Source: Saposhnikovia divaricata | Lineage: Eukaryota; Streptophyta; Magnoliopsida; Apiales; Apiaceae | Assembly (NCBI GenBank): GCA_036435485.1 | Contig: CM071599.1 | Coordinates: 213,147,178-213,211,177 of the forward strand | DNA: 64,000 nt | Reading direction: 5' to 3' | Shown here: positions 34,401 to 45,216 of the stretch, piece by piece | How the letters are laid out: every line of letters begins with the position of its first letter | Position numbering within the stretch: position 1 is the first letter of the stretch | Program-made: the position numbers and the translations under genes | The notes under the pieces: generated by a model | Database searches by the model: none | Seen by the model: the letters and a program-made list of their open reading frames with translations, nothing else | Told to the model about the DNA's origin: nothing

Positions 34401-35547
34401 ATCATGGGATATGGATATTTTAAGGGACTTATGTAATGATAGGGATAGAATGTTAATCCAGCAGGTTCCGGTTTCAAGTGCAAATCGTTCGGATTCGTGG
34501 TATTGGATTTTGGACGGAAAAGGGGAATTCACGGTTAAGAGCTGCTATAGAAGGATAAAGGGAGAAAGTGGTGGACATAATGATGGTTTTTGGAAGAAAC
34601 TCTGGAGCTTGCAGTTACCGGGTAAGGTGTTAAATTTTTTGTGGAGAGCGTGTCATAATGTGCTTCCAACAGCGGTGGAGTTGGCAAAAAAGAAGGTTGA
34701 TGTGAGTTTATTGTGTTCATGGTGTCAGCGGGAATATGAAGATGCCAGACATACACTTTTTACTTGTAGTTTTGCACGGAATTTGTGGACAGCGGTGGGT
34801 TTACAGGAGCTGGCGAACATCGATCCTGGAGTGGTGGTAAAGGATGTGCTGAAAGGGGAATTCGAGTGTAATAATCGGGAGAGGTGGGTGAAAGTTGGGT
34901 TATTCTGCTGGGGACTCTGGACAAGACGAAATGCCTGGTTGTGGGATAGGAAATCAATATCTATTTTTGGGGTACAGTCTATGGTCACGACTATGTTGCA
35001 AGAATGGCAGCAGTGTCAAGAAACATCTGGTAAAGAAGTGACGAGATTACGGAGACAGAGCAGAAGCTGGTGCAAACCGCCGGAGGGGTGGATTAAAGTC
35101 AATATTGATGCTGCGTGTAGGGAGCAGACTGGTGAAGTGGGAGTGGCTTGTGTGGTTCGGAACGACAGGGGTGAGTTCATGAGAGCTAGAAGTAATAAAT
35201 TCTGCGGGAGTACTCGTGCGAGAGAAGCGGAAGCTTTGGGTTTGAAGGAGACTTTGCTATGGATAAAAGACTGGAGGAGTCAACGGTGCATTTTTGAGTT
35301 GGATTCCAAAGTGGTGGTTGATGCGGTAAATGGGGAACGGGGTAACTCAGCGTTCCACACTATTATTGATGACTGTGTCGTCTTGTTAAAACACTTTAGT
35401 GAAGTGTTAGTAGTCTTTGAATATCGATCTGCGAATACTGTAGCCCACTTGTTAGCACGGGCTGCGTTTTCTATGTCAGGTTCTATGGAGTGGTACCATA
35501 CTGCTCCTGATTTGATTGGTTGTAATCTTATTTCCGAGGCTAATTAA
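31492..35547 (+). CDS. LINE ORF2: endonuclease, reverse transcriptase and RNase H
   Basis: 1,351 residues without a stop. Its ATG overlaps the ORF1 stop as ATGA (31492-31495), suggesting translation by reinitiation or coupling. Order: AP-endonuclease-like domain (N-terminal LAWNYRGLG, GDFND near 140, SDHLP near 222), reverse transcriptase (NPAFFQ, PISLCNVL, the catalytic D in KIDISKAYDRLEW, GLRQGDPISPYIYI, FADD in LLFADDCYLFF near 682), the zf-RVT cysteine region (CSWCQREYEDARHTLF), and a C-terminal plant RNase H (VNIDAACREQ, ELDSKVVVDAVNG). All catalytic motifs appear intact. It nicks target DNA and primes reverse transcription there. Because ORF1 is broken, retrotransposition of this copy would need ORF1 protein from another copy. 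Confidence 0.95.
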   Translation: MSILAWNYRGLGKPQTIRLIKEFTQQKKPSIIFLSETLAKEKQIKKLCSSIHFSEYIAVDVQGHSGGLALLWKNKNGCKVLKADRNFIDFEVENEQVGRWRYTGFYGCPERHRRRESWDILKNLAKESVLPWCVIGDFNDMLYEDEKRGGRKQPYNLLVGFMETLNECGLQDLGFVGEKYTWERSRGLPNWIQERLDRGVANQSWCALLPNAEVQVMEVATSDHLPLYLQLNKQVYVPKEKRFRFENVWIREKECRNIVKNGWEGSRGSGIVEKIWTCGIKLQEWGGGSNKKFKLQLQECRRRMQKLRSRRDIHGVGQYNAVRGEFLKLLERQEIYWKQRAKQHWLREGDKNTRFFHRYASTRRQNNRINRIKDATGVWKETPEEVQRVIEDYFTNLFTASNVEGRLSHRDKVKQVTERENDELLWPVTNGEVKEALFAMHPDKACGPDGLNPAFFQVFWEIVENDVTNFCRKFMQHGELPGEVNEAVVCLIPKVKEPKTMGDLHPISLCNVLVRILSKVLANRMIKCLGSIISDTQSAFLEGRLLTDNALIAFEINHFMKRKTQGNEGVAGLKIDISKAYDRLEWAFIKNMMIRFGFCESWVERIMKFITSVTYRFLHNGDEFGRVVPQRGLRQGDPISPYIYIMCAEGLSSIIRRNEEVGLIHGCRIARGAPAISHLLFADDCYLFFRATEGEADTMKGILQRYADISGQSINFNKSAITFSSNTKVGDRTVVCEKLGVQESNDPGKYLGMPMRVGKNKHATFNFLIDRVGQKLQTWSVQSISKAGKVTLLKTAAQSIPNFWMNLFLIPGEVCDKIEKQMNAYWWGGSSEHRGIRWMAWERLCEVKEDGGLSFRKLKEFNIAMLAKQAWRLITDANPLVTKVMKARYYGNSDFLNAKLGANPSYMWRSILSAQGAFLQGCRRKIGNGMDTNIWESPWLPCETNGFLTSPIYSELENAPVRGLLSEDGKSWDMDILRDLCNDRDRMLIQQVPVSSANRSDSWYWILDGKGEFTVKSCYRRIKGESGGHNDGFWKKLWSLQLPGKVLNFLWRACHNVLPTAVELAKKKVDVSLLCSWCQREYEDARHTLFTCSFARNLWTAVGLQELANIDPGVVVKDVLKGEFECNNRERWVKVGLFCWGLWTRRNAWLWDRKSISIFGVQSMVTTMLQEWQQCQETSGKEVTRLRRQSRSWCKPPEGWIKVNIDAACREQTGEVGVACVVRNDRGEFMRARSNKFCGSTRAREAEALGLKETLLWIKDWRSQRCIFELDSKVVVDAVNGERGNSAFHTIIDDCVVLLKHFSEVLVVFEYRSANTVAHLLARAAFSMSGSMEWYHTAPDLIGCNLISEAN

Positions 35548-37388
35548 TATAAGTAAGTGCTTTATTTCAAAAAAAAAAAAATCAATCGTATCATATCTTT
35601 CAATCATTAATATATATTTTTTGAATTAAAACACGTTACCTTTTTAATTTAAAACAAATCTTACAATCATTAATATATACCCGAAAATATCAAACCATAA
35701 TTTTCAAGAAAAATATAACACCTAAAATAAATAATAACATAATATATTTAATGGTAATTAATCGATTGCCTTTTTCACATTTAATTTTAGTTGAAGATAT
35801 TACCTTTTATAAACACATAAAAAGATCAATCGTATCATATCTTTCAATCATTAATATTTCCTTTATAATTAAAACACGTTACCTTTTTAGTTTACAACAA
35901 ATCTTATAATAATTAATATATACCCGAAAATATCACAGCATATTTCTCAATTATTAATAAAATAAAAAAATCGTATACGTTGTTTTTAATAAGGAAACAT
36001 TAGCATAATTTATAAACATGAGTATGTTAAATTATATTAAATTAAAATTATTAAAATAATAATTATATAAAAACATAATTATAATATTAAATAAAATTTA
36101 TAATATAATATAAGAAACTCGTGCATTGCACGGGTTATAAGCTAGTATCTATACTATTATATTAAAGCCGAAACATTGAAAGTTTTGGTTTTCGGTTTGG
36201 TTATCCTATTTATTTTGGTTTTCGGTTTAGTTAATTTAATTTTTAATTAATTTTAAATATAAAATAAATCAATTTTAATCCGTTATTGGCTATAGTCCTA
36301 AAGACACAATAGTATTTTATATTTACACCATTACTAATACAGCTAAACTTAAGACCTCCGTTGCGTTCATGAACACTGCGCACATAACTCTATTCTTCTA
36401 AACCTAATTTACACCTTTTTCATCAATTCAATACACAAGTTTCTTCAGCTTTTCTCTTCTTTTGCAACACCATATATACCATTAAAGTGTAAGTATAATG
36501 ATTGTATTATGTTTTTTTATTATCTCCAATGTAATTTATTTAGTTATATTTATCTATATCTATACTATTATATTAAAGCCGAAACATTGAAAGTTTTGGT
36601 TTTCGGTTTGGTTATTCTATTTATTTTGGTTTTCGGTTTGGTTAATTTAATTTTAAATTAATTTTAAATATAAAATAAATCAATTTTAATCTGTTATTGG
36701 CTATAGTCCTAAAGACACAATAGTATTTTATATTTACACCATTATTAATACAGCTAAACTTAAAACTTTTGGTTTTCGGTTTGGTTATCCTATTTATTAA
36801 AATAAATAATAACATAATATAATTAATGATAATTAACCGATTGCCTTTTTTATAAACACCTAATAATATCAATCATACCATATCTTCAAATCATTAATAT
36901 TTTTTTCTAATTAAAACACGTTACCTTTTTGATTTAAAACTAATCTTACGATCATAAACATTGAAAGTTTTAAAAGTTTTGGTTTTCGATTTGGTTATCC
37001 TATTTATTAAATTTTCAATTAATTAATTATCGTATTTATTAAATTTTCAATTAATTTAAAATGTAAAATAAATCAAGTGCGCTAAGACTTTTAATCAACT
37101 TCAAAGTAAAAGCAGAACTCCTAAGTCCTAACATAGAACTCTTTTCTTTTAAACCTAATTTGTGTGACTTGATGTTCTCTCTGTCAATACCCAAGCTCCA
37201 TCAATTCAATACACAAGCTTCTTTCGCTTTTCTTTTCTTTTTCAACACCATATCTATATTAATATAAAGCCGATTTAAGTGTAAGTATAATGATTGTATT
37301 ATGTTTTTGTATTATCTCCATTTATAATAATATAATATAATAAATGATAATTAGTCGATTAATGTCTTTTTCACATTTACTTTTAGTT

Positions 37389-38092
37389 GAAAATACGTAA
37401 GTAATGGTAATTAGTCGATTGACTTTTTCATATTTACTTTTAGTTGAAGATATTACCGTTTATAAACACCTAAAAACATCAATCGTATCATATCTTCCTA
37501 TCATTAATATTTCCTTTCGAATTAAAACACGTTACCTTTTTAATTTAAAACAAGTCTTACAATCCTTATTATATACTCGAAAATATCACACCATAATTTT
37601 CAAGAAAATATAACACCTAAAATAAATAACATAATATAATTAATGGTAATTAGTCGATTGTCTTTTTCACATTTACTTTTAGTTAATTAAAGATATTACC
37701 TTTGTAAACACCTAAAAAGATAAATCAAATATAACACCTAAAATAAATAATAACATAATAAAATTAATGGTAATTAGTCGATTGCCTTTTTCACATTTAC
37801 TTTTAGTTGAAGATATTACCTTTTATAAACACCTAAAAACATTAATCGTATCATATCTTTCGATCATTAATATTTCCTTTCGAATTAAAACAAGTTACCT
37901 TTTTAATTTAAAACAAGTCTTACAATCATTATTATATACTCGAAAATATCACACCATAATTTTCAAGAAAAATATAACACCTAAAATAAATAATAACAAA
38001 ATATAATTAATGGTAATTAGTCGATTTTCTTTTTCACATTTACTTTTAGTTAATTAAAGATATTACCTTTTATAAACACCTAAAAAGATAAA
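37389..38092 (+). repeat. Tandem array of about 360-bp Helitron units
   Basis: Units begin near 37403 and 37766 with TAATGGTAATTAGTCGATTG and contain ATTAAAACACGTTACC-like and TATAACACCTAAAATAAATAA segments. A third unit (39977-40216) continues after the nested Helitron. The same 70-79-residue reading frame recurs in each unit because the DNA is repeated, not because it is coding. Confidence 0.85.
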
Positions 38093-39936
38093 TCCTTTAT
38101 ATATATTATATGCCAACAAGGCCTTTCAAGCCTATTTAGTAATTTACTAATTTGCCCTTTTATCATATTAATATTAAAAAAATGTTTGTCATGAGAATTA
38201 AACCCATGACCTTATGTAAGGAAAGTATTATTATTTTAACATCTCCAACCACTACACCAAAGAAGTTTTTTGAAACTTTTTATAACTCATTAAATACATA
38301 CTCCAAGAACTCATTTGTTATAATGTTCAATATTTCTATTCATTCATATATTTTATAGTCAAACCTAAGCCGAATTGTTTATCGAAATCGGATTTTTAAT
38401 ATTTAAAATTTTTAAATATTATAAATATCTTTCAATGTAAATATTCAATATTTTATAAAATTCATGTATTTTATCAAGTTAAACCCGTGTCGAACATAAG
38501 TCGAACCGTTTATATTCAAACTTTTTTCACAATAGGTTAAATCGATTCGAGATTTCAAGCTTTGTGAGTCAAGTTTCGAGATTAAAATTAAAGGACCAAT
38601 TGAACTTGAGCTCGAGTTCAAGCTCGACGAAACTTTTTAGCCGAGTTTGAGCTCGAGTGTGGCAATGTTCGACTCGACTACACCCCACTATCATTGCTAT
38701 TGGGCAAAATATTTTGATAAACTAGAAAAAAAATAATTTAAGGAAAACAAAACAAAAATTATTGCAGATGAGATTTGTACTTTATATTATATATTAGATA
38801 AACATTTAGATAAAACACATAGTTGGGTCAAAAATATTTATTAAAAAATAGATTATAGATACTCTTTTAAAAATAATAGATTTAAAATGTCTAACTGTAT
38901 TACTGAAATATGATACTTAGTAGATAATATATCACAATGTACATGAATACAAACCAAAATTTTATCTAATTTTAATATAAATTACAAGAATATGTAAATC
39001 ACTATCACATGACCACTTCCACGCCACCACTACCACGACATGCACCACTACCCATGAACACCACCACTTACACCACCAAAATCACCAATATCAAAGCAAA
39101 AACACTAGGAATTCAACTAAAGTTACCAAAACCTAAACGTAAATCACTAAAAAATTTAAACGCAAATTACAAGAATATTCCATATTTAGAATTGTCTAAG
39201 TATTCGAAGCTGTTGGTAATGGTGTTGACGGTAGTAAATTGAGTAAAAATGTCATCGATCGACGTTACAAACTTAGATCTATTGAGAGAGGGATGAATGA
39301 TTAGTGGAGGTGTGGTCAAGAATGTGATTGGAATTCGTGTTCTTCGGTTACTTTCGGAGTGGTGGTCGACTTGGTGACCACAAAAGATCGCAAAGTGATG
39401 ATGGTATATACACACATTCCCTCTCTCTCACCCATTCACACACATTATACATATGTGTATGTATATCATGAACGATGATGACAAATGGAATGAGGTGGTC
39501 ATGATAACGGCGGTGTAAAGCAAGTGATGGTGTCTAAGGTCGCCGAAAATGGAAGGGGCATAGGAGTGGATGTTGGTGAAGGTTAAGATGTAAATTAGAT
39601 TTGAATATGATTAGTTTTTGATTCTCATATCTATAAAAATCTTATTTAGCACTTATCTATATATAAACACGTGAGTCTACTAACTCCTGATTAGATTTTT
39701 AAATTACGTAGTGTTTAATCATTCCAAGTTATGTTTTTTAAATTGTTAGATGTGATTGTATTGTTATAATCATATATGAATTTTAGGTAAGAAATTTTAG
39801 TTATTACAAGTATCCATAAAAAATACCATGATGTATAGTGTTTCAAAAATTAGAAATCGTCTATTTAGAAAAATTAAAACAACAACATTTTATGAATTCA
39901 AATGGTGCCCGTGCTTTGCACGGGCTTTCATGCTAG
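38093..39936 (+). mobile_element. Helitron inserted inside the Helitron repeat array
   Basis: Starts TCCTTTATATATATTATATG after AAA and ends with hairpin GCCCGTGCTTTGCACGGGC, TTTCATG, CTAG (39933-39936) before T. The host array supplies the empty-site comparison: AAAAAGATAAA/TTAAATATAAC around this insertion corresponds to the uninterrupted sequence near 37715-37735, so it went between A and T as Helitrons do. 1,844 bp. Its interior (38160-39600) is unlike the surrounding units and includes less AT-rich sequence that might be captured host DNA; I do not recognise a gene. Confidence 0.85.
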
Positions 39937-41261
39937 TTAAATATAACACATAAATAAATAATAACATAATAAAATTAATGGTAATTAGTCGATTGCCTTT
40001 TTCACATTTACTTTTAGTTGAAGATATTACCATTTATAAACACCTAAAAACATTAATTGTATCATATCTTTCGATCATTAATATTTCCTTTCGAATTAAA
40101 ACACGTTACTTTTTTAATTTAAAACAAATCTTACAATCACTAATATATACCCAAAAATATCACACCAGAATTTTCAAGAAAAATATAACACCTAAAATAA
40201 ATAATAACATAATATAATTAATGATAATTAGTCGATTGTCTTTTTCACATTTACTTTTAGTTGAAGATATTACCTTTTATAAATACATAAAAAGATCAAT
40301 CGTATCATAGCTTTCGATCAGTAATATTTTCTTTCAAATTAAAACACGTTACCTTTTTAATTTACAACAAATCTTAAAATCATTAATATATACCCGAAAA
40401 TATTACACCATATTTTTCAATTAATAATAAAAATATATTAAATATCATATACGTTGTTTATAATAAGAAAACATTAGTATAATCCGTAAACATGAGAATA
40501 TTAAATTATATAAAATTAAAATTAAAAAAATTATTAAAAATAATGATTATATAAAAACATAATTGAAATATTAAATAAAATTTATAACATAATACAAGAA
40601 ACCCGTGCATTGCACGGGTTATAAGCTAGTATTATATAATAAGCAAATAAGGGTATAATTTGGTTTTTTGGTTCAACTTGGTTCAATCATCTAAAAGAAT
40701 AGTGACCGTTAGATATTTAGTAAATAGATGATAGCCGTTAGATCTAATAATAAAGAATATTCTATATTTAAATCCCTCTTCTAAAGATTCAAGGTTCGAA
40801 TCCCGTCAACAACAAATTTAAATTAAGATTTTATATTATTAGTTCTAATCAATACATATTAATTATTAAATAACTATTATTATTACTAAAAATTTTATTA
40901 ATTAATTACAAAGTTAAATTATATCCATAATAAATTATTATACTCTATTTTATCTAATCATATAATTTTAAAAGTATTTAAAAGTAACTCTTGCTTTGCA
41001 CGGGCTATAGCCTATAAGCTAGTATATTTAATGGTATAAGCCTAATTATTATTAAAAAAAAAAAAGAGTTAACAATTTATCTTTTGTTGGGAATTTTTAC
41101 AGAGGTCCATTTACTTCATGGGCTGGCCCACAACTATTATAAACCGCCATTATCCAGTAAGTATTCAAATTTGTGTGGGTTTAAGTTTTTTTTTTTTTTT
41201 TTTTTTAAATATCCGTTTCAAATTCGAGTTTGTATTCTAAAATTCCCCCACTCTACACTCC

Positions 41262-41268
41262 TATATAT
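41262..41268 (+). promoter_or_regulatory. Putative TATA box of the calmodulin-like gene
   Basis: TATATAT in a pyrimidine-rich stretch about 80 bases before the ATG at 41348, a usual plant spacing. The following leader is CT/CA-rich. Confidence 0.6.
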
Positions 41269-41347
41269 TCTATTCCCCCATACACTCTCCCCTCACTTTA
41301 TTCATCACCAACAAACTCTCAAAAACACACACACTAGCGACGACGAC

Positions 41348-41767
41348 ATGGAAGACGTTAAGAAGGTTTTCAACGACTTCGACGCCAACGGCGACGGCAA
41401 AATCGACGCATCGGAGCTCCGTTCCATCCTCCTCACTCTCGGCACCGACGCTTCTCCCAAGGAAATCGCTGGCATAATGTCGGAGATCGACGGCGACGGC
41501 GACGGTTTCATCGACCTCAACGAGTTCTCTGCGTTTCATCTCGCGAGTTCCGGAGCCGACAGCAAGGTGTTGCGCGACGCTTTCGACGTGTACGATCGCG
41601 ATAAGAACGGAGTGATCTCAGCGAGTGAATTGCACTACACGTTGAAGAGCTTGGGACAGAAGTGCACGTTGAGAGATTGCGAGAAGATGATTAGCGCCGT
41701 TGATGTTGACGGTGATGGTGCTGTTAACTTTGACGACTTTAAGAAGATGATGAATTGCAAGCCTTAA
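41348..41767 (+). CDS. Calmodulin-like protein with four EF-hands
   Basis: 139 residues, no introns. I start at ATG 41348 (MEDVKKVF) rather than the longer upstream frame because that extension covers the leader and a T-run. Four EF-hand loops are visible: DANGDGKIDASE, DGDGDGFIDLNE, DRDKNGVISASE and DVDGDGAVNFDD. The first three end in Glu at position 12; the fourth ends in Asp, which usually lowers calcium affinity or alters Ca/Mg selectivity. The short length and pairwise layout match plant CML23-27-type calcium sensors or polcalcins. Inferred role: cytosolic calcium sensor. Its first half uses many GC-ending codons, unlike the AT-rich flanks, as expected of this family. Confidence 0.93.
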   Translation: MEDVKKVFNDFDANGDGKIDASELRSILLTLGTDASPKEIAGIMSEIDGDGDGFIDLNEFSAFHLASSGADSKVLRDAFDVYDRDKNGVISASELHYTLKSLGQKCTLRDCEKMISAVDVDGDGAVNFDDFKKMMNCKP

Positions 41768-42190
41768 TTAGGTTTGTTTTCGAGTTTAATTCCACGGAAA
41801 AATAGACTTAGAATTGAAATTGCTTCAAGTTGTATATGATCCAGACTGAGTATTATTGTTACGTTATCTGTTTTGATTAGCCCTAAGTTTTAGGAATTGA
41901 ATTGTTTAATGTGCATGGAAACATCAAAAGTAACCGCGCGCCTACTATGTCACATATTATTGACTTTGATTTTCATCCAATTAATTGCCTACTATGCTTA
42001 TTTTCTCCCGTCTATGATTCATATTTACGTAAATATCGTAGCCTAAAAGTTTTAGAGTATCTCCGGTTCATAATGATGTGATTCGTGATTTGTATTTACG
42101 TAAATCTCATTATTACTCATAAAACTAACGTATAATGATTATGATGTGTATTTACATAAATTTCATTACTACTCGTAAAACTTTAGCTTA
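41768..42190. other. 3' flank of the calmodulin-like gene
   Basis: 3' UTR and short spacer, ending with TTA (42188-42190), the target duplication of the Tourist-like MITE. It contains a loosely repeated TTTACGTAAAT/ACTCGTAAAACT phrase (about 42020-42185). Confidence 0.5.
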
Positions 42191-42234
42191 GAGCATCTCC
42201 AATGGAGAAGAACCCTTAGTTAAAATCAAATAAA

Positions 42235-44486
42235 TCTATACTATTATATAAATTCCGAAACATTAAAAGTTTTGGTACCTGTTTTTTGATACTGAGTGAA
42301 TTTACTTATATACTCTTCATTATAAAGAAACATAGATACACCTAAAATAAATAATAACATAATATAATTAATGGTAATTAGTCGAGATAATACCTTTTAT
42401 AAACACCTAAAAACATCAATCGTATCATATTTTTCCATCATTAATATTTTTTTTCCAATTAAAACACGTTATAATTAATGATAATCAGTCGATTAAGAAA
42501 GTAAAATTAATGGTAATTAGTCGATTGCCTTTTTCAAATTAATATAATTAAATTAATGGTAATTAGTGATTGCCTTTTTCACATTTACTTTTAGTTGAAC
42601 ATATTACCTTTTATAAACACCTAAAAACATTAATTTTATCATATCTTTCAATCATTAATATTATTACGTTACCTTTTTAATTTACAACAAATCTTACAAT
42701 CATTAATATATACATGAAAATATCACATCATATTTCTCAATTATTAATAAAATATATTAAAAATTGTATACATTGTCTATAATAATGATACATGAAAATG
42801 TATCATCTTTGCTATTTTTTCTAATTAAATTTCCTTTTTTCTAGAAATATCACGGGCAACATTAATTTCTCATTTTCTAAAAACTATGAGCAATTTTATT
42901 TACTAAAATAACATAATTAAATTATAATTATTATAAACTAATCAATTACCATTTTCACATTAAATCACGTCATTTTTTTAATTTTCACATTATCTTTCTA
43001 TTTTCCCTAACTAAAATCTCTCTTTTTTCCAATTTATATCACGGACGGTTATATTTAATACAAATAACTAATAATATTATAATGTTAATAATTAACCGAT
43101 GTCCTTTTTCAGTTAAAAACGCATTATCTTTTCTATATTTTCTAACTAAAATACGGTAGATAAAATTCATCCTACTAACTAACCAATTTCCTTTTTTCCG
43201 GTTAAACATATTATCTTTTCTATTTTTCAATAACTAAATAATTTTCTTTTTCAGGTAAAATACAATATCTTTTATATTTTATCTAACTAAAATTTCTACT
43301 TTATTAATTAATTTCCTTTTTAAGGTTAAACATATTACCTTTTTTGTTTTTCAATAACTAAATAATTTCATGTTTTATGTTTTAGGTAAAATACAATATC
43401 TTTTACATTTTATCTAACTAAAATTTCTTTTTTAAAAAAAACCTACGAGCAATTTTGTTTAATAAAATAACATAATTATATTAGAATTACTATTAACTAA
43501 TCAATTACCTTTTTTCAGGCAAAACACGTTACCATTTCTCTTTTCTCTAACAAAAGTCTTTCTTTTCCAAATATATCATGGATGGTTACCTTTTTCAGCC
43601 AAAACACGTTACCTTTTTTATTTTCTATTACTAAAACCTCTCCTTTTCCAATTATATTACGGGCGTTTCTATTTAATAAAAATAAAATTATAAAATTATA
43701 ATATTAATAATTAACCGATTACCTTTTCAGCTAAAATGTATCATCTTTTCTATTTTTTCTAATTAAATTCCTTTTTTTTAGAAATATTACGGGCAACATT
43801 AATTTCTCATTTCTAAAAATTATGAGCAATTTTATTTAGTAAAATAACATATTTAAATTATAATTACTATAAACTTATCAATTACCGTTTTCACATAAAT
43901 CATGTCATCTTTTTAATTTTCACAGTACCTTTCTATTTTCTCTAACTAAAATATCTTTTTTTCCAATTGTATCACGGGCGGTTCTATTTAATACAATAAA
44001 CTAATAATATTATAATATTAATAATTAACCGATTATCTTTTTCAGCTAAAACGTATCATCTTTTCTATATTTTCTAAAAACATTGTATTTAGTAAAAAAC
44101 ATAACTAAATTATAATTACTATAAACTAATCAATTACCTTTTCACCTAGAACATGTTACCTTTTTAATTTTCTCTAACTAAATCCTCTCTTTTTCTAATC
44201 ATATCATGGGCATTCTATTTAATAAAATAAAATAATAATTTTATAATCACTAATAATTAACCGATTACCTTTTTCAACTAAAACCTATCATCTTTTCTAT
44301 ATTTTCTAACTAAAATCCCTCCTTTTCTAGAAATATCACGGATAACATTTATATAATTATTATGAAATCATCTCATATAAAAATTAAACCCTCCAAAATT
44401 CATGTTTAAAAAAATTAATTTAAAATAATGAAAAAGTTTCATATAATATTAAAAAAAATCCGTGCATCGCACGGGTTTTAAGCTAG
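42235..44486 (+). mobile_element. Non-autonomous Helitron inside the Tourist-like MITE
   Basis: Starts TCTATACTATTATATAAATT after A (42234) and ends with hairpin CCGTGCATCGCACGG, TTTTAAG and CTAG (44483-44486) before T. 2,252 bp, no Rep/helicase. The start and end match the Helitrons at 29.7-40.6 kb. Confidence 0.88.
42800..44345 (+). repeat. Degenerate tandem array in the Helitron
   Basis: Repeated blocks combining TATCACGGGC, ATTAATAATTAACCGATTACC, TTTTTCAGCTAAAACGTATC and TTTTCTATTTTTTCTAA recur about every 100-300 bases with much divergence. No coding sequence. Confidence 0.75.
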
Positions 44487-44666
44487 TAATATCATAAATA
44501 GAATTTATAGAGATTATGTAAAAAAAAACTTCACTCCAATGAGGCATTACCATTAGCAAAAAATTTAGATAATCTGTTTTCGTTAGCTATATTTGGCCAA
44601 CCTCTAGCGGTCTGTAAAGAAGATTTTTTATGATCTATTGCCTTATAAAAATATATTCTATTTATA

Positions 44667-45002
44667 CTCCCTCCGTCCCAATGGATTCTTTACAGTTACT
44701 ATTTTGGGACGTCCCACCCATTTCTTTATATATCCCAAAAATAGTAACTTTTAACAATAAAATACATTATTACATCTATTACTTCATTCTACTTTTTCAA
44801 CACTTTACACTATTACACCCACTACTCCACTACTTTACTTTACTTTTTCAACACTTTACACTATTACACCCACTACTTTACTTATTGTAACAATAAAATC
44901 ACTATTACACCTACTACTACACTATTACACCCACTATTTAAACTATATTCCTTGGTCTCCGTGTCCCAACCGTCTGTAAAGAACTGACTGGGACGGAGGG
45001 AG
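44667..45002. mobile_element. Stowaway MITE (Tc1/mariner)
   Basis: Terminal inverted repeats CTCCCTCCGTCCCA and TGGGACGGAGGGAG with TA duplicated on both sides (44665-44666 and 45003-45004). 336 bp. Its interior has CACTTTACACTATTACACCCACTAC repeats in short form. Confidence 0.97.
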
Positions 45003-45216
45003 TAATAAACTGAAATAATAATAACATGCTATAGTTATAATATAACCAATCATTATAGCCAATATACCATTGGAGCACAACATCTTACAGGTTAAGCAAA
45101 TTTTACATAATCAATATTTTATCTGATTTAGCCAACCATTTTTAACCAATACCGTTGGAGATGCTCTTATGTCATATCTTTGAAGGTGAACAATAGAGTG
45201 TAAATTAGAGTATGAT

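Larger units (their letters stand above)
30115..35580 (+). mobile_element. L1-type LINE, nearly full length
   Basis: About 5.5 kb inserted in the Helitron, flanked by an 11-bp target duplication ATCAATCGTAT (30104-30114 and 35581-35591) and ending in a run of 13 A. A 5' UTR of 200 bp precedes ORF1. ORF2 is intact; ORF1 is broken by one frameshift. The presence of a 5' UTR shows there was no major 5' truncation. Confidence 0.95.
29700..36145 (+). mobile_element. Non-autonomous Helitron carrying a LINE
   Basis: Starts TCTATACTATATTTATAC followed by AAAGCCGAAACATTGAAAG and ends with the hairpin CGTGCATTGCACG, TTATAAG and CTAG (36142-36145) before a T. Without the LINE it is about 970 bp of AT-rich repeats built on GGTAATTAGTCGATTGCC and ATCAATCGTATCATATC. 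No coding capacity of its own. The base left of the start is G rather than the usual A, so the 5' limit is less sure than the 3'. Confidence 0.8.
36559..40629 (+). mobile_element. Non-autonomous Helitron with internal repeat array
   Basis: Starts TCTATACTATTATATTAAAG at 36559, preceded by A, and ends with perfect hairpin CCCGTGCATTGCACGGG, TTATAAG, CTAG (40626-40629) and T. The first 200 bp almost duplicate the start of the enclosing Helitron, and a third diverged copy of that part begins near 36957. It contains tandem units (listed) and a separate Helitron at 38093-39936. Confidence 0.7.
36148..41022 (+). mobile_element. Helitron with other Helitrons nested inside
   Basis: Starts TCTATACTATTATATTAAAG at 36148, preceded by A, directly after the previous Helitron's end. 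Its own body appears to be 36148-36558 plus 40630-41022; the latter ends with a decayed hairpin (TTGCTTTGCACGGG) and CTAG (41019-41022) before T. Assigning the 41022 end to the 36148 start is an inference from nesting; two independent small elements are possible. Confidence 0.5.
42191..45166. mobile_element. Tourist/Harbinger-like MITE interrupted twice
   Basis: Left end GAGCATCTCCAATGG and right end, reversed, GAGCATCTCCAACGG, flanked by TTA (42188-42190 and 45167-45169), the PIF/Harbinger target duplication. Removing the nested Helitron and Stowaway leaves about 390 bp without coding capacity. Confidence 0.88.

Noticed and set aside
37404..40217. The same 69-79-residue reading frame at 37404, 37767 and 39978
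   Set aside because: It recurs because the Helitron DNA itself is tandemly repeated. Differences fall equally in all codon positions as far as I can see and no family is recognisable, so it is not a gene family.
41084..41347. A longer N-terminus for the calmodulin-like protein
   Set aside because: The upstream extension crosses a T run, the TATA-like box and a low-complexity leader; relatives begin close to the first EF-hand.
42800..44345. CRISPR-like or satellite array
   Set aside because: Units are too divergent and irregular in spacing, and lie inside one Helitron of a plant genome.
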